Source: Corynebacterium sp. 21KM1197 (lineage in GTDB: Bacteria > Actinomycetota > Actinomycetes > Mycobacteriales > Mycobacteriaceae). Taken from it: a stretch of 64,000 bases of DNA. The position numbers and the translations under genes are program-made. Positions 1-10,351 of the stretch are shown in pieces (the first letter of the stretch is position 1; the number at the start of each line of letters is the position of its first letter). The stretch spans positions 1,240,001 to 1,304,000 of the forward strand of contig NZ_CP123907.1 of NCBI RefSeq assembly GCF_033783015.1, given 5' to 3'. The notes below the pieces were generated by a model that made no database searches, was not told where the DNA came from, and worked only from the letters and a program-made list of their open reading frames with translations.

Positions 1-623
1 GCCTCAAGGGCATCCACGTCGCTTTGATCGGGCACCACGATGAGCACCCCGCCGCCGCCCAGGGCCACCTTGGCGGCCAGGCAGGCCAGGGCTGCGGCCC
101 AATCATCGCCGGGGGCGATCTGCCAGGCCACCCGCGCGCGCTGGCGCGCCAGCACCGCGTCCACAAAGGACTCCCCATGCTCGTAGGCCGACCACGCGGA
201 AAGATCGGGCTCCTGGGCCTGGCCCAGTTCCTCCCAGGGGGTGTGCGTATCGGTGGCCTCGGCGGCGGCGTGGCGGGCGGGGATCGCCGCCCGAATGAGA
301 TCCGAACGCGTTCCCGCGTACCGGGCGCACAGGGAATCCACCAGGCGGCGCGTCTGCTCCGGGTACACCACCTCCGGGGAGATCACGCGCTCGATGTAGC
401 GCAACTGCCCCGCGTGATCGGTCTCCTCCGATCGCTCGATGAGCAGCGCATCCACGAGCCTCCCGGCAAAGCGAATCCGCACCCGCACCCCCGGCTGGGC
501 CTGCGCGGATTGTTCCTCGGAGACCTGATAATCAAAGAGCCGATCCAGGTGCGCCAGGCCCAGGAGCGGCAAAACCCGCGCCACCGGCTGCTGTGCTGCG
601 GGAACGCGGGGTGAGGTGGCCAT
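1..623 (-). CDS. priA: Primosomal protein N' (PriA), N-terminal part, cut by window edge
   Basis: About 207 N-terminal residues are present, starting at the ATG at 623 (first residues MATSPRVPAAQQPVARVLPL). PriA recognises stalled forks and restarts replication; in actinobacteria the helicase motor is often degenerate and the protein is called a probable PriA. The visible part is the DNA-binding N-terminal domain (the stretch around VLPLLGLAHLDRLFDYQV, then RVRIRFAGRLVDALLIE) and the beginning of the nucleotide-binding domain (GGGGVLIVVPDQSDVDALEA at the edge). The gene starts 11 bases after the metK stop, so it is probably cotranscribed with coaBC and metK. The helicase motifs lie outside the window, so its motor state cannot be judged. 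Confidence 0.85.
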   Translation of the reverse strand, partial: MATSPRVPAAQQPVARVLPLLGLAHLDRLFDYQVSEEQSAQAQPGVRVRIRFAGRLVDALLIERSEETDHAGQLRYIERVISPEVVYPEQTRRLVDSLCARYAGTRSDLIRAAIPARHAAAEATDTHTPWEELGQAQEPDLSAWSAYEHGESFVDAVLARQRARVAWQIAPGDDWAAALACLAAKVALGGGGVLIVVPDQSDVDALE

Positions 624-634
624 GCTGGCCGATT

Positions 635-1858
635 TTACAGGCCTGCGGCCTGCCGCAGGAGGGGGGCTCGCTGGGTGCTCTCCCAGGGGAAATCCACGTC
701 CGTGCGGCCAAAGTGACCATAGGCCGCCGTGGGCGCATAGATGGGGCGGAGAAGATCCAACTCGCGGATAATCGCGGCGGGGCGCAGATCAAAGACCTCG
801 CTCACCGCGCGCTGAATATCCACATCGCTTAGGCCCTCCTTGGCGGTGCCGAAGGTCTCCACGTACAGCCCCACCGGGGTGGCCCGGCCAATGGCGTAGG
901 CCACCTGCACCTCCGCGCGATCCGCCAGGCCCGCCGCCACGATGTTCTTGGCCACCCACCGCATAGCGTAGGCCCCGGAACGATCCACCTTGCTGGGATC
1001 CTTGCCGGAGAAGGCTCCGCCGCCGTGGCGCGCCATGCCGCCGTAGGTATCCACGATGATCTTGCGCCCGGTCAGGCCCGCGTCCCCCATCGGCCCGCCC
1101 AGGGTAAACGAACCCGAGGGATTGATGAGCAGGGTGAGGTCCTCGGTGAGGAAGTTCGCCAGACCGGCGTCATTGATCACCCAGTCCAGCACGTGCGGGC
1201 GCAACTGCGCCTCCAACCAGGCGGAATCCACCTCGGGATCGTGCTGGGTAGAGATCACCACGGTGTCCAGGTAAAGGGGCTGGCCGGAATCGTCGTAGGC
1301 GAAGGTCACCTGGGTCTTGCCATCGGGGCGCAGGTGCGGGACGATCCCCTCCTTGCGCACCTGGGAGAGCCGCCGGGAAAGGCGGTGCGCCAGGGCGATG
1401 GGCAGCGGCATGTATTCGGCGGTCTCGTTGCTGGCGTAGCCAAACATGAGGCCCTGGTCACCGGCACCGGCCTGATCATCATCCTCGTAGTGCCCCCCGG
1501 AGCGCATCTCCTGGGAGGTATCCACCCCGTGCCCGATCTCCGCGGACTGCTCCCCGATGGCGATATTCACCCCGCAGGTGGTGCCGTCAAAGCCCACGTC
1601 GGAGGAGGTAAAGCCAATGCGCACCAGGGTGCTGCGCACCAGGCTGGGTATATCCACGTAGCCGGTGGTGCGTACCTCCCCCACCACGTGCACCTGCCCG
1701 GTGGTCACCAGCGTCTCCACCGCCACGTGGGCGTGGGCGTCCTCCCGCAAGATGGCGTCCAAGATGGTGTCAGAGACGGCGTCGCAGATTTTATCGGGAT
1801 GCCCCTCGGTGACGGACTCGCTGGTAAAAAGCCGCACGGAGCGCGGGGTAGGTGCCAC
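635..1858 (-). CDS. metK: S-adenosylmethionine synthetase
   Basis: Makes S-adenosylmethionine from methionine and ATP in the cytosol. At 407 residues it has the normal family length. Visible hallmarks are the N-terminal GHPDKICD motif, the methionine-binding [12 protein letters not shown] stretch, [12 protein letters not shown], and the glycine-rich phosphate loop [19 protein letters not shown]. It lies between coaBC (59 bases upstream) and priA (11 bases downstream) on the same strand, a conserved actinobacterial arrangement. The short upstream gap leaves no room for a SAM riboswitch, and none is visible. Confidence 0.97.
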   Translation of the reverse strand: MAPTPRSVRLFTSESVTEGHPDKICDAVSDTILDAILREDAHAHVAVETLVTTGQVHVVGEVRTTGYVDIPSLVRSTLVRIGFTSSDVGFDGTTCGVNIAIGEQSAEIGHGVDTSQEMRSGGHYEDDDQAGAGDQGLMFGYASNETAEYMPLPIALAHRLSRRLSQVRKEGIVPHLRPDGKTQVTFAYDDSGQPLYLDTVVISTQHDPEVDSAWLEAQLRPHVLDWVINDAGLANFLTEDLTLLINPSGSFTLGGPMGDAGLTGRKIIVDTYGGMARHGGGAFSGKDPSKVDRSGAYAMRWVAKNIVAAGLADRAEVQVAYAIGRATPVGLYVETFGTAKEGLSDVDIQRAVSEVFDLRPAAIIRELDLLRPIYAPTAAYGHFGRTDVDFPWESTQRAPLLRQAAGL

Positions 1859-1917
1859 GGATTGTTCCTTTACTGCCCGGAAATGAACTATTACGTCAGA
1901 TTAGACCAAGCGGTCTA

Positions 1918-3189
1918 TTACTGCAAGACCCTCGCCTGAACTGCCACGTTGAGCGTATCAAGGTACGCCCCGGCGATCTCATGCTTGCTGCCATCGGCCA
2001 ACTCGGTGACTTCTGGGGTGGCCGTCTCCCCTTCCCCGCTCCCGGTGCTCCGGGAGCGCAGCAGCCAGCCGCGATTCCGCCGCTCCCCAAAGACCTTGCC
2101 CACGCCCACCTCGTTGCACATGAGCATGTCGCAGCCCTTGCGCTCCAACTTGGCCAGGCCGTAATCCAGGGCGGAATGGGTATCATCGCCGGTCTCCGCC
2201 GCAAACCCGGCGATCACCACGTGCGCGGGTATCTCGCCGCGCTCCCGGGCCTGCACCGCGCTGCGTAGAATATCAGGGTTCTCCACCAGGCGCAGCGCGC
2301 TCAGGGCCTCATCGTCGCCGCCCTTTTTCATCTTCGCCCCGGCCTGCTCGGCCGGACGGAAATCGGCCACCGCCGCCGCCATGATGATCGCGTCGGCGTG
2401 CGGGGCGTGCTCCGCCACCGCCTGTGCCATCTCCCTGGTGGATACCACGCGCTGCACCCGGGCGCCGATCGGCGCGGGCATATCCTCCGTGGCCCCGGCG
2501 ATCAGGTGCACCTGTGCCCCGCGCTGCGCCGCCACCTCCGCGAGCGCAAAGCCCTGCCGCCCGGAGGACCTATTGCCCAGGTAACGCACGGGGTCAAGAT
2601 TCTCTTGGGTGCCGCCGGCGGTAATCAGCACGCGCCTTCCCTCCATATCGCGCGGCAACCGCGCCCCGGCGATCACCATGCGCGCCAGATCCGCGATCTG
2701 TTCCGGCTCCGGCAGCCGCCCCGGGCCGCTATCTACCCCCGTGAGGCGGCCGGAGGCCGGTTCCAGCACCGTGATTCCCCGGCTGCGCAGCGTGGCGACG
2801 TTCGCCTGGGTTGCGGCGTTCAACCACATCTCCGTGTGCATGGCCGGGGCCACGATCACCGGGCAGGTGGCCACCAGCACCGTGGCGCTCAGCAGATCAT
2901 CGGAGCGCCCCCCGGCCAGCCTGGCCAGAAGATCGGCGGTGGCGGGCGCGATCACCACGGCGTCCGCCTCCTGGCCCAGCCGCACATGCTGTACCTCATC
3001 GACCGCCTCGAACACGGAGGTGCTCACCGGGTTACCGGATAACGCCTCAAACGTCGCCGCGCCCACGAAGTTCAGCGCGCTGGGGGTGGGAATAACGCGC
3101 ACCTCATCGCCGGATTCCTTGAAGTTACGCACCAGGTGGCAGGCCTTATAGGCCGCGATCCCCCCGGCCACTCCCACGATGATCTTCAC
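1918..3189 (-). CDS. coaBC: Bifunctional phosphopantothenoylcysteine decarboxylase / phosphopantothenate-cysteine ligase
   Basis: Carries out two consecutive steps of coenzyme A synthesis. The N-terminal flavin domain (CoaC) opens with KIIVGVAGGIAAYKAC and contains the active-site region APAMHTEMW. The C-terminal CoaB ligase domain contains GGTQENLDPVRYLGNRSSG and AAVADFRP. The frame stays open to 3408, but the family start fits the GTG at 3189, which has a GAAAGGA ribosome site ten bases upstream and leads straight into the conserved flavin fold; this gives 423 residues. The upstream extension is unlike any CoaBC N-terminus and is left out. It is followed by metK. Confidence 0.94.
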   Translation of the reverse strand: MKIIVGVAGGIAAYKACHLVRNFKESGDEVRVIPTPSALNFVGAATFEALSGNPVSTSVFEAVDEVQHVRLGQEADAVVIAPATADLLARLAGGRSDDLLSATVLVATCPVIVAPAMHTEMWLNAATQANVATLRSRGITVLEPASGRLTGVDSGPGRLPEPEQIADLARMVIAGARLPRDMEGRRVLITAGGTQENLDPVRYLGNRSSGRQGFALAEVAAQRGAQVHLIAGATEDMPAPIGARVQRVVSTREMAQAVAEHAPHADAIIMAAAVADFRPAEQAGAKMKKGGDDEALSALRLVENPDILRSAVQARERGEIPAHVVIAGFAAETGDDTHSALDYGLAKLERKGCDMLMCNEVGVGKVFGERRNRGWLLRSRSTGSGEGETATPEVTELADGSKHEIAGAYLDTLNVAVQARVLQ

Positions 3190-3305
3190 GCTGCTCGTGT
3201 CCTTTCCGCATGATCCTTCAGTCGCCGCCAGGCCGGGCCCGCCGCGCATATCCGCCTCGACTCTACAGGCGTTACCGCCACCTGCCACCGCCCGACGATG
3301 GGCAA

Positions 3306-3342
3306 CGCAAAAGGCCGCCACCCGGTGCGGGTAAGCGGCCTT
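3306..3342 (-). terminator. Rho-independent terminator after rpoZ
   Basis: On the minus strand an 8-bp stem AAGGCCGC / GCGGCCTT encloses a GC-rich loop and is followed by a short T run (TTTTGCG). It sits about 25 bases after the rpoZ stop and before coaBC, which suggests that coaBC-metK-priA has its own promoter in 3190-3300. Confidence 0.7.
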
Positions 3343-3364
3343 GATGCGGGGAGAGCCGGAAAGC

Positions 3365-3655
3365 CTAACGGCCTTCCTCGTGCTCCAGGAGATCGCCGTC
3401 AATCTCACGCAGGGCGATAGACAGCGGCTTCTCCCCGGCCTCCGGGGTCACGAGCGGGCCGATGAACTCAAAGACGCCCTCATCGGCCTGCTGGTAGTAG
3501 CTGTTGATCTGGCGCGCGCGCTTGGCGGCGTAGATCACGAGGGCATACTTGGAGGAGACCTTTTCCAAAAGGCTGTCAATCGGCGGATCGGTAATACCCA
3601 CCGGCGGGTCAAAAACCGGCTGCTTCTTCTCGGTCCCGTTACTCACGTTTGTCAC
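3365..3655 (-). CDS. rpoZ: DNA-directed RNA polymerase omega subunit
   Basis: Small subunit that helps assemble the beta' subunit into RNA polymerase. The 96-residue protein contains the family core: [19 protein letters not shown], then [20 protein letters not shown], followed by an acidic C-terminus ([15 protein letters not shown]). It lies downstream of gmk on the same strand, as in other actinobacteria and many other bacteria, and is followed by a clear terminator. Confidence 0.95.
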   Translation of the reverse strand: MTNVSNGTEKKQPVFDPPVGITDPPIDSLLEKVSSKYALVIYAAKRARQINSYYQQADEGVFEFIGPLVTPEAGEKPLSIALREIDGDLLEHEEGR

Positions 3656-3717
3656 TTACACCTTATTCATCAGTAGAAAAAGATTCCTCGGGGTATGCGC
3701 CACGGCGCCACCCCACA

Positions 3718-4290
3718 CTACTCGCCCCGCAGGATACCACCGATGGCGGCCACGGCGGTATCAATGTCATCATTGACCACCACCTGATCGAACTCGTCCA
3801 TCGCGGCCAACTCCCCGCGCGCCGTATCCAGGCGGCGGGCAATCACGTCCTCCGGCTCCGTACCCCGCCCCGTGAGGCGCTCCACGAGCACCTCCCAGGA
3901 CGGCGGGGCCAGAAACACGGTGGTGGCCTCGGGCATCATCGCCTTGACGTTACGGGCACCCACCAGGTCCACCTCAACGAGGACGGGACGGCCCTCGGAC
4001 AGCGCCTGCTCCACCGGAGCCGCCGGGGTGCCGGAGCGTTGCAGGCCGCCATGAATATCGGCCCACTCCAGCATTTCACCCTTATCAATGCGCTCCTGGA
4101 ACTCCTCCGGGGTGACATAAAAGTAGTCCACCCCGTCCACCTCGCCCGGACGCGGGCTGCGGGTGGTCATGGAGACGCTGAAGTACAGATCGCTGACGCT
4201 CCCGCGGAGGCGATGAACCACCGTGGACTTGCCCACGGCAGAGGGGCCAGCCAACACGACTAACTGGCCCCGGGGGTTCTCGCCGACCAT
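3718..4290 (-). CDS. gmk: Guanylate kinase
   Basis: Phosphorylates GMP to GDP with ATP. The 190-residue protein has the P-loop [14 protein letters not shown] near the N-terminus, the GMP-binding region [20 protein letters not shown], and [19 protein letters not shown] in the later part, all in family order and spacing. The start at 4290 is three bases after the mihF stop, so the two are probably translated from one mRNA. rpoZ follows. Confidence 0.96.
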   Translation of the reverse strand: MVGENPRGQLVVLAGPSAVGKSTVVHRLRGSVSDLYFSVSMTTRSPRPGEVDGVDYFYVTPEEFQERIDKGEMLEWADIHGGLQRSGTPAAPVEQALSEGRPVLVEVDLVGARNVKAMMPEATTVFLAPPSWEVLVERLTGRGTEPEDVIARRLDTARGELAAMDEFDQVVVNDDIDTAVAAIGGILRGE

Positions 4291-4293
4291 GAA

Positions 4294-4617
4294 TTATTCC
4301 TCGGTGTAGCCGAAGCGATCCAACAGCGCGCGACGCTGGCGCTCGCCCAGGCCGCGCAGGCGGCGGGTGGGGGCGATCTCCAGCTCCTCCATGATCTCCT
4401 TGGCCTTGACCTTGCCCACCTTCGGCAGCGCCTCCAGGAGCGCAGACACCTTGGTCTTACCCACGATCTCATCGTCCTGGGCCTTATCCAGAACTTCCTT
4501 CAGGGTCATGTCACCGCGCTTGAGCTTTTCCTTCAGCTCAGCACGGGCCTTGCGGGCTTCGGCAGCCTTAGCAAGGGCTTCCTTGCGCTGCTCATCGGTC
4601 AGCTTCGGAAGGGCCAC
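4294..4617 (-). CDS. mihF: Actinobacterial integration host factor MihF
   Basis: Nucleoid-associated protein specific to actinobacteria, unrelated in sequence to the E. coli IHF heterodimer. The 107-residue protein has a basic N-terminal helix (residues about 8-35, rich in Lys/Arg/Ala) and a helix-two-turn-helix DNA-binding part around LEALPKVGKVKAKEIMEEL, then TRRLRGLGERQRRALL. A ribosome site (GGAG) precedes the ATG. It is the first gene of a probable mihF-gmk-rpoZ unit. Confidence 0.93.
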   Translation of the reverse strand: MALPKLTDEQRKEALAKAAEARKARAELKEKLKRGDMTLKEVLDKAQDDEIVGKTKVSALLEALPKVGKVKAKEIMEELEIAPTRRLRGLGERQRRALLDRFGYTEE

Positions 4618-4700
4618 GGGGTTCCTCCAGTTCGTTTTTGTTTCTTTCTTTTCGGCGGTGTGCCTGGAATACCATCGCTACCTCACGCCGATGTTCGATC

Positions 4701-4730
4701 AGTGTAACACCGCTGGGGGCGGGCCACCGC
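4701..4730 (-). promoter_or_regulatory. Possible promoter of mihF-gmk-rpoZ
   Basis: The roughly 200-base gap between pyrF and mihF contains a TACACT hexamer on the minus strand (4701-4706), about 85 bases ahead of the mihF start. It resembles a -10 element of the housekeeping sigma factor; no good -35 hexamer is seen at the expected distance, which is common in corynebacteria. Confidence 0.3.
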
Positions 4731-4821
4731 AATCGGCGCAGGGCAGACGGGGTATCGAGCGGGAGATTCCGGCACAACTTCCCCTAAAGTAGCAGGGCAA
4801 ACGCACCGGACTGACACGCGG

Positions 4822-5643
4822 TTAGCAATTAAGGTCAGAACCAAAAGATTCCGCGGCTTTACGCAGGTCAGAAACCTCCGGCCCCGCGCCAAGCACGGCG
4901 CGAGACACATTGGGATAGGCCAAATCCGTGCGCGCTCCCATGATTTGCGCCACGTCGCTGGCACTACCGCCCTGCGCCCCCACGCCTGGCATGAGCACCG
5001 GGCCGCCAAGCCGCTGACAATCCGGTGCCTGCGTCACCGTCGCGCCCACCACCACGCCGAGGTTGCCCAGGGCGGTATGGGCGGCGTTACGCCGCGCCAC
5101 CTCGTCTACCACCTGCTGCGCAATGCTGCGCCCCTCCGCGTCCGTGTGCCCCTGCAAGGCGCGGGCCTCCGGGTTGGAGGTGGCCGCGAGGACAAAGACT
5201 CCCCTGCCGGTGGCCTCCGCGCGCTCAAAAGCGGGCTCCAAGGCCCCCACGCCCAGGTAGGGAGAGACAGTCACGGCATCGCTGCACAGGGGTGAGGCAT
5301 CGTCCAGCCAGGCAGAGGCGTACCCCGCCATGGTGGAGCCGATGTCCCCGCGCTTGGCGTCCGCCACCACGAGCGCTCCCTGGGCCCTAAGCCCGGCAAT
5401 GGTCTCCTCCAACACCGCAAAGCCAGCGGCCCCAAAGCGCTCATAAAACGCCACCTGGGGCTTGACCAGGCAGACCGTGGAGCCAAAGGCCTCCACGCAG
5501 CGGCGGGAAAACTCCGCCAGGCCCGCTACGGTATCGCCCAGCCCCCAGGACTCCAGGAGCCCCGGGTGGGGGTCAATGCCCACGCACAGGCGGCCGCGCT
5601 GCTCGGCAAGCTGGGCGAGGCGATCGCCAAAGGTCGGGATCAC
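4822..5643 (-). CDS. pyrF: Orotidine 5'-phosphate decarboxylase (type 2)
   Basis: Last step of UMP synthesis. The 273-residue protein shows the type-2 family signatures: [16 protein letters not shown] near the N-terminus, [17 protein letters not shown] with the catalytic lysine, and the C-terminal phosphate-binding [15 protein letters not shown]. The start is a GTG whose bases overlap the carB stop codon (GTGA, four bases), so translation is coupled to carB. It is the last gene of the carA-carB-pyrF unit. Confidence 0.96.
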   Translation of the reverse strand: MIPTFGDRLAQLAEQRGRLCVGIDPHPGLLESWGLGDTVAGLAEFSRRCVEAFGSTVCLVKPQVAFYERFGAAGFAVLEETIAGLRAQGALVVADAKRGDIGSTMAGYASAWLDDASPLCSDAVTVSPYLGVGALEPAFERAEATGRGVFVLAATSNPEARALQGHTDAEGRSIAQQVVDEVARRNAAHTALGNLGVVVGATVTQAPDCQRLGGPVLMPGVGAQGGSASDVAQIMGARTDLAYPNVSRAVLGAGPEVSDLRKAAESFGSDLNC

Positions 5644-8600
5644 TTCTCCGCCGCCTTTGCCGCCGGGGTGTGCTCCAATTCCTGGAGAGCGCGCACGGCA
5701 AAGCCCTCGCCGCGCAGCGCCTCGATGCCCTGCACGGCGGCGGTCACGCCCTGCACGGTGGTCACCGCGGGTACGCCCACGTTCACAGCGGCCGCGCGGA
5801 TGTCGTATCCATCGTGGCGTGCACCGGAGGAACCAGCGGGGGTATTGAGGATGAGGTCCATCTCACCCGCGCGGATTCGATCCAGGATGGAGCGGCCTTC
5901 CGCGCCGGCGCGAATATCGGAGCCCTTGAGCACCTCCTCGCACTCGATGCCGTTGCGGCGCAACATGCTCGCCGTACCGGCGGTGGCCAGGATCTTGAAG
6001 CCCAGGGAGGCCAGTCGCTGAATGGGGAAGATCAGGGTGCGCTTATCCCGGTTGGCCACGGAGACGAACACCGTGCCCTCGGTGGGCAGGCCGCCGAAGG
6101 CCGCGGCCTCCGCCTTGGCATAGGCGGCGCCGAAGTTCGTGGCCACGCCCATGACCTCGCCGGTGGACTTCATCTCCGGGCTGAGCAGGGTGTCCAGCAT
6201 GGTGCCGTCCGGGCGACGGAAGCGGTTGAACGGCAGCACCGCCTCCTTGACGGCGATGGGGGCGTCGATAGGCAAGGAGCCGCCATCGTACTCGGTGGGG
6301 ATCATGCCCTCGGCGCGCAGTTCCGCGAGGGTGGCCCCCATCATGATCCGGGAAGCCGCCTTGGCCAGGTGCACGCCGGTGGCCTTGGACACAAAGGGCA
6401 CGGTGCGGGAGGCACGCGGATTGGCCTCGATGACGTACAAAATATCGTCCTTGAGGGCGTACTGCACGTTCATCAGGCCCTTCACGCCGATCCCCTGCGC
6501 CAGGGCCGCCGTGGAACGGCGCACCTTCTCGATGTCCTCCGGGCCCAGAGTCATGGGCGGCAGCGCACAGGCGGAATCGCCGGAGTGGATACCGGCCTCC
6601 TCGATGTGCTCCATCACACCGGCCAGGTACACCTCGGTGCCATCGGAGAGCGCGTCCACGTCAATCTCGATGGCGTTGTCCAGGAAGCGATCCACCAGCA
6701 CCGGGTGATCGGAGGTGAGTTCCGTGGCGCGCTCGATGTAACTGCTCAAGGAGGACTCGTCGTAGACGATCTCCATGCCGCGCCCGCCCAGCACGTAGGA
6801 GGGACGCACGAGCACCGGGTAGCCGATGGTGGCGGCGACCTCGCGGGCCTCGCTAAACGACGTCGCGGTGCCAAAGGCCGGGGCCGGAAGCTCGGCGCGG
6901 CGCAGCACCTCACCGAACTCGCCGCGATCCTCGGCCAGGTTGATGGACTCCGGCGTGGTGCCCACCACCGGCACCCCCGCGGCCTCCAGGCGCTCGGCCA
7001 GGCCCAGGGGCGTTTGCCCGCCGAGCTGCACGATTACGCCCGCCACCGTGCCGGACTGGCTCTCCGCGTGGTACACCTCCATGACGTCCTCGAAGGTCAG
7101 CGGCTCGAAGTAGAGGCGATCGGCGGTGTCATAGTCCGTGGACACGGTCTCCGGGTTGCAATTGACCATCACCGTCTCATACCCCACCCGGGACAGTTCC
7201 AGGGCCGCGTGCACGCAGGAATAATCGAACTCGATGCCCTGCCCGATGCGGTTGGGCCCGGAGCCCAGGATGATGACCTTCTCCTTATCCCGCTGCGGGG
7301 TCACCTCGGACTCCGCGGCCGGGTCCAACTCATAGGCGGAGTAGTGATATGGGGTGCGAGCCTCGAACTCCGCGGCGCAGGTATCCACCGTCTTGTACAC
7401 CGGGCGAATACCCAGCGACCAGCGCAGGCGGCGCACGCCCTCCTCCCCGGCGAACTCGGGACGCAGGCGGGCAATCTGGGCGTCGGAAAGCCCAAAGACC
7501 TTGGCGCGGCGCAGCAGATCCTCGGTGAGCACCTGAGCCTGGGTGAGTTCCTCGCGGAAGGACACCAGTTCCGCCAGTTCCGCCAGGAACCAGGGGTCGA
7601 TGCCGGAGGCCTCGTGAATCTGCTCGATGCTGGCTCCCCAGCGCAGCGCCAGTTCCACGTCATACATGCGCCCCTCGGTGGGCCGCCGCAGGTCCGCCAG
7701 CACCTCCTCCACGGAACCGAACTCCGGGTCGGGTGCGGTCCAGAAACCGGCCTGCTTCTGCTCCAGGGAGCGCATGACCTTGTTCAGACCCGCGATGTAA
7801 TTACGGCCGATGCCCATCGCCTCGCCCACGGACTTCATGGTGGTGGTCAAGGTGTCATCGGAACCCACGAACTTCTCAAAGGCAAAGCGCGGGGCCTTGA
7901 CGATCACGTAGTCCAGGGTGGGCTCAAAAGCCGCCGGGGTGACTCCCGTGATGTCATTGGTGATCTCATCGAGGGTGTAGCCGATGGCGAGCTTGGCGGC
8001 GATCTTGGCGATGGGGAAGCCCGTGGCCTTGGAGGCCAGCGCCGAGGAACGCGATACGCGCGGGTTCATCTCAATGGTGATCAGGCGACCATCGCGGGGA
8101 TTGAGGGCGAACTGAATGTTGCAGCCGCCGGTGTCCACGCCCACCTCGCGGATGATCGCGATGCCCTGATCGCGCATCTTCTGGTACTCGCGGTCCGTGA
8201 GCGTCATCGCCGGGGCCACCGTCACGGAATCGCCGGTGTGCACGCCCAGGGCGTCCACGTTCTCGATGGAGGCGATAACCACCACGTTATCGTCCCCATC
8301 GCGCATGAGTTCTAGCTCGTATTCCTTCCAGCCGAGGATGGATTCCTCGATGAGCACGTTGGCCTCCGGGGAGGCCGCAAGGCCGCCACCGGCGATGCGC
8401 TCCAGGTCCTCCTCATCAAAGGCTAGGCCGGAACCCAGGCCGCCCATCGTGAAACTGGGGCGCACCACCACCGGCAGGCCCAGCTCCGCCACCGTCTCGT
8501 GCACCTCCTCCATGCTGTGGCACACGCGCGAGCGCGCGGACTCGCCACCGATGGAGGCCACGATGTCCTTAAACTTCTGGCGATCCTCGCCGCGCTCGAT

Positions 8601-8981
8601 GGCCTCAATATCGGCGCCGATGAGTTCCACGCCGTACTTCTCCAGGATGCCCTGGCGATCCAACTGAATGGCGGCGTTCAGCGCCGTCTGCCCACCCAGG
8701 GTGGCCAGCACCGCGTCGATGGGGTGGCCCTGCTCGGCCTCCTTGGCAAAGATCTTGTCGATGTACTCCGGGGTGATCGGCTCCACGTAGGTGTGATCCG
8801 CGAACTCCGGGTCCGTCATGATCGTGGCCGGGTTGGAGTTAATCAGGGTGACCCGCAGGCCCTCCTCCTTGAGCACGCGGCAGGCCTGGGTGCCGGAATA
8901 ATCGAACTCGCAGGCCTGGCCGATCACGATGGGCCCGGAGCCGATGACCAGGACGTGATTAATATCGTTGCGCTTGGGCAT
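5640..8981 (-). CDS. carB: Carbamoyl-phosphate synthase large subunit
   Basis: Makes carbamoyl phosphate, from ammonia delivered by CarA, bicarbonate and two ATP, for pyrimidines and arginine. At 1113 residues it has the full duplicated architecture: two ATP-grasp halves, each opening with a GSGPxxIGQxxEFDYS-like motif ([20 protein letters not shown] and [20 protein letters not shown]), an oligomerisation segment between them, and the C-terminal methylglyoxal-synthase-like allosteric domain. The gene lies 30 bases after carA and overlaps pyrF by four bases. No frameshift or missing motif is visible. Confidence 0.98.
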   Translation of the reverse strand: MPKRNDINHVLVIGSGPIVIGQACEFDYSGTQACRVLKEEGLRVTLINSNPATIMTDPEFADHTYVEPITPEYIDKIFAKEAEQGHPIDAVLATLGGQTALNAAIQLDRQGILEKYGVELIGADIEAIERGEDRQKFKDIVASIGGESARSRVCHSMEEVHETVAELGLPVVVRPSFTMGGLGSGLAFDEEDLERIAGGGLAASPEANVLIEESILGWKEYELELMRDGDDNVVVIASIENVDALGVHTGDSVTVAPAMTLTDREYQKMRDQGIAIIREVGVDTGGCNIQFALNPRDGRLITIEMNPRVSRSSALASKATGFPIAKIAAKLAIGYTLDEITNDITGVTPAAFEPTLDYVIVKAPRFAFEKFVGSDDTLTTTMKSVGEAMGIGRNYIAGLNKVMRSLEQKQAGFWTAPDPEFGSVEEVLADLRRPTEGRMYDVELALRWGASIEQIHEASGIDPWFLAELAELVSFREELTQAQVLTEDLLRRAKVFGLSDAQIARLRPEFAGEEGVRRLRWSLGIRPVYKTVDTCAAEFEARTPYHYSAYELDPAAESEVTPQRDKEKVIILGSGPNRIGQGIEFDYSCVHAALELSRVGYETVMVNCNPETVSTDYDTADRLYFEPLTFEDVMEVYHAESQSGTVAGVIVQLGGQTPLGLAERLEAAGVPVVGTTPESINLAEDRGEFGEVLRRAELPAPAFGTATSFSEAREVAATIGYPVLVRPSYVLGGRGMEIVYDESSLSSYIERATELTSDHPVLVDRFLDNAIEIDVDALSDGTEVYLAGVMEHIEEAGIHSGDSACALPPMTLGPEDIEKVRRSTAALAQGIGVKGLMNVQYALKDDILYVIEANPRASRTVPFVSKATGVHLAKAASRIMMGATLAELRAEGMIPTEYDGGSLPIDAPIAVKEAVLPFNRFRRPDGTMLDTLLSPEMKSTGEVMGVATNFGAAYAKAEAAAFGGLPTEGTVFVSVANRDKRTLIFPIQRLASLGFKILATAGTASMLRRNGIECEEVLKGSDIRAGAEGRSILDRIRAGEMDLILNTPAGSSGARHDGYDIRAAAVNVGVPAVTTVQGVTAAVQGIEALRGEGFAVRALQELEHTPAAKAAEK

Positions 8982-9011
8982 GAGATTCCTTAACTTACCT
9001 TCCTGGTCTGC

Positions 9012-10154
9012 TTACTTCTGGGCGTGCTCGGCCATGAGATCAATGAACTGATCGAACAGCGGGCTGGCATCATGCGGGCCGGCGGCGGCCTCCGGGTGGT
9101 ATTGCACCGAATACGCCAGGCCGTTTTCCAGGGCTACGCCCTCCACCACGTCATCGTTGAGGCACACGTGGGTGACCTTGGCCGGGCCAAAGTCCGTGTC
9201 AAAGACCTCCCCCGCCTTGCCCTTGAGCGCAAAGCCGTGGTTCTGGGAGGTGATGTCAATCTTTCCGGTGACCACGTTGAGCACCGGGACGTTAATCCCC
9301 CGGTGCCCAAACTTCATCTTGTACGTCTCCATGCCCAGGGCGCGACCCAGGATCTGGTTGCCAAAGCAGATGCCAAAGAACGGGATCTTCTTTCCCAGCA
9401 CCTCGCGCACCACGGCCACCATGTCATCGGCGGTGGCGGGATCGCCGGGGCCGTTGGACACAAAGACCCCGTCTGGGCGGTACTGCTCGATGTCCGCCCA
9501 GGTGGCGGTGGAGGGCACCACCACGGTGCGCACGCCGCGAGCGGCGAAGTTGCGCGGGGTATTGGTCTTGATGCCCATATCAAAGGCCACCACCGTGTAG
9601 CGGTGCTCGCCCTCCGGCTCCACCACGTAGGGCTCCTGGGTGCTCACCTGCGCGGAAAGATCCGCACCCTCCATCGCGTCCTGCCCCGCCACCAGGCGCA
9701 CCAGTTCCTCCACCGGGCGCTCGGCCTCCGCGCCGGAGAAGATACCGGCGGCTACCGAACCCTTATCGCGCAGGTGGCGCACCACGGTGCGAGTGTCCAC
9801 GCCGCGAATACCCACGATCCCCTGCTTCTCCATCTCCTCGCTCAGACTGCGGGAGGCCCGCCAGTTGGATACCCGAGCGGAGAGATCGCGGATCACCAGG
9901 CCCGCCACCCAGATGCCGCGATCACGGGATTCATCGTCCTCATCGTTCCAGCCGGTGTTGCCGATCTGCGGGGCCGTGGCCACCACGATCTGCCGGTGGT
10001 AGGAGGGGTCGGTCATGGTCTCCTGGTAGCCGGTCATGCCGGTGGTGAACACGGCCTCGCCCAAGGTGGAACCCACCTTGCCCAGGCTGTATCCGCGGAA
10101 GGAGCGGCCGTCGGCAAGCACCAAAACGGCGGGAACGGGCGGTGTAGACGTCAC
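9012..10154 (-). CDS. carA: Carbamoyl-phosphate synthase small (glutaminase) subunit
   Basis: Supplies ammonia from glutamine to CarB. The C-terminal class I glutamine amidotransferase domain carries the nucleophile motif FFGICFGNQILG and the His/Glu pair in SVQYHPEAAAGP; the N-terminal half has the family stretch GYQETMTDPSYHRQIVVATA. I chose the GTG at 10154, which has GAAAGG eight bases upstream and gives 380 residues. An in-frame ATG at 10205 with a strong GGGGGAGGG site, overlapping the stop of a small upstream ORF (TAATG), is a serious alternative and would add 17 residues. Expression is probably governed by the leader at 10306-10351. Confidence 0.95.
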   Translation of the reverse strand: MTSTPPVPAVLVLADGRSFRGYSLGKVGSTLGEAVFTTGMTGYQETMTDPSYHRQIVVATAPQIGNTGWNDEDDESRDRGIWVAGLVIRDLSARVSNWRASRSLSEEMEKQGIVGIRGVDTRTVVRHLRDKGSVAAGIFSGAEAERPVEELVRLVAGQDAMEGADLSAQVSTQEPYVVEPEGEHRYTVVAFDMGIKTNTPRNFAARGVRTVVVPSTATWADIEQYRPDGVFVSNGPGDPATADDMVAVVREVLGKKIPFFGICFGNQILGRALGMETYKMKFGHRGINVPVLNVVTGKIDITSQNHGFALKGKAGEVFDTDFGPAKVTHVCLNDDVVEGVALENGLAYSVQYHPEAAAGPHDASPLFDQFIDLMAEHAQK

Positions 10155-10204
10155 AGTATTGACCTTTCGGTTATGCGTGCTGGGCTGCTGCTTCTTATCC
10201 CCCA

Positions 10205-10303
10205 TTATGCTAACCCTCCCCCATGATGTACCGCTGCCTTCACGCAGCTGGTGTGCCGGTGCGCGATGGGCACGACGACGCCTTGCGCGCGCGTCTGACT
10301 CAT
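10205..10303 (-). CDS. Short leader ORF or deletion scar ahead of carA (32 aa)
   Basis: Opens with ATG-AGT behind a strong GGAAAGGAGG ribosome site that is part of the PyrR-like leader, runs 32 codons (starting MSQTRAQGVV) and ends in TAA overlapping the upstream carA ATG candidate (TAATG). Its initiation region looks like that of a corynebacterial pyrR, but the rest does not resemble PyrR. It may be a short translated leader or the fused ends of a deleted pyrR-pyrB-pyrC segment. No function can be assigned. Confidence 0.4.
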   Translation of the reverse strand: MSQTRAQGVVVPIAHRHTSCVKAAVHHGGGLA

Positions 10304-10305
10304 CG

Positions 10306-10351
10306 TGACCTCCTTTCCCGCCTCTCTGTGCGGCCCTTAAAGGATGTCCAG
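10306..10351 (-). promoter_or_regulatory. Probable PyrR-binding RNA leader of the carA-carB-pyrF operon
   Basis: The minus strand reads GGACATCCTTTAA, then GGGCCGCAC, then AGAGAGGCGGGAAAGGAGG, directly in front of an ATG. The AGAGAGGC loop sequence followed by a G/A-rich arm is the core of the RNA element bound by the pyrimidine regulator PyrR in the presence of UMP; in mycobacteria and corynebacteria it overlaps the Shine-Dalgarno sequence and blocks translation. Here the GGAGG is inside the element, consistent with translational control. No pyrR gene is in the window. Confidence 0.6.

Noticed and set aside
1859..1917. SAM riboswitch ahead of metK
   Set aside because: The gap to coaBC is only 59 bases and shows no such fold.
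3190..3408. N-terminal extension of coaBC
   Set aside because: The extra 73 codons cross the rpoZ terminator and encode nothing like CoaBC; a ribosome site supports the GTG at 3189.
5670..8315. Plus-strand open frame of 881 codons opposite carB
   Set aside because: Antisense shadow in high-GC DNA; His/Gly/Arg-rich translation with no family features, while the opposite strand encodes an intact CarB.
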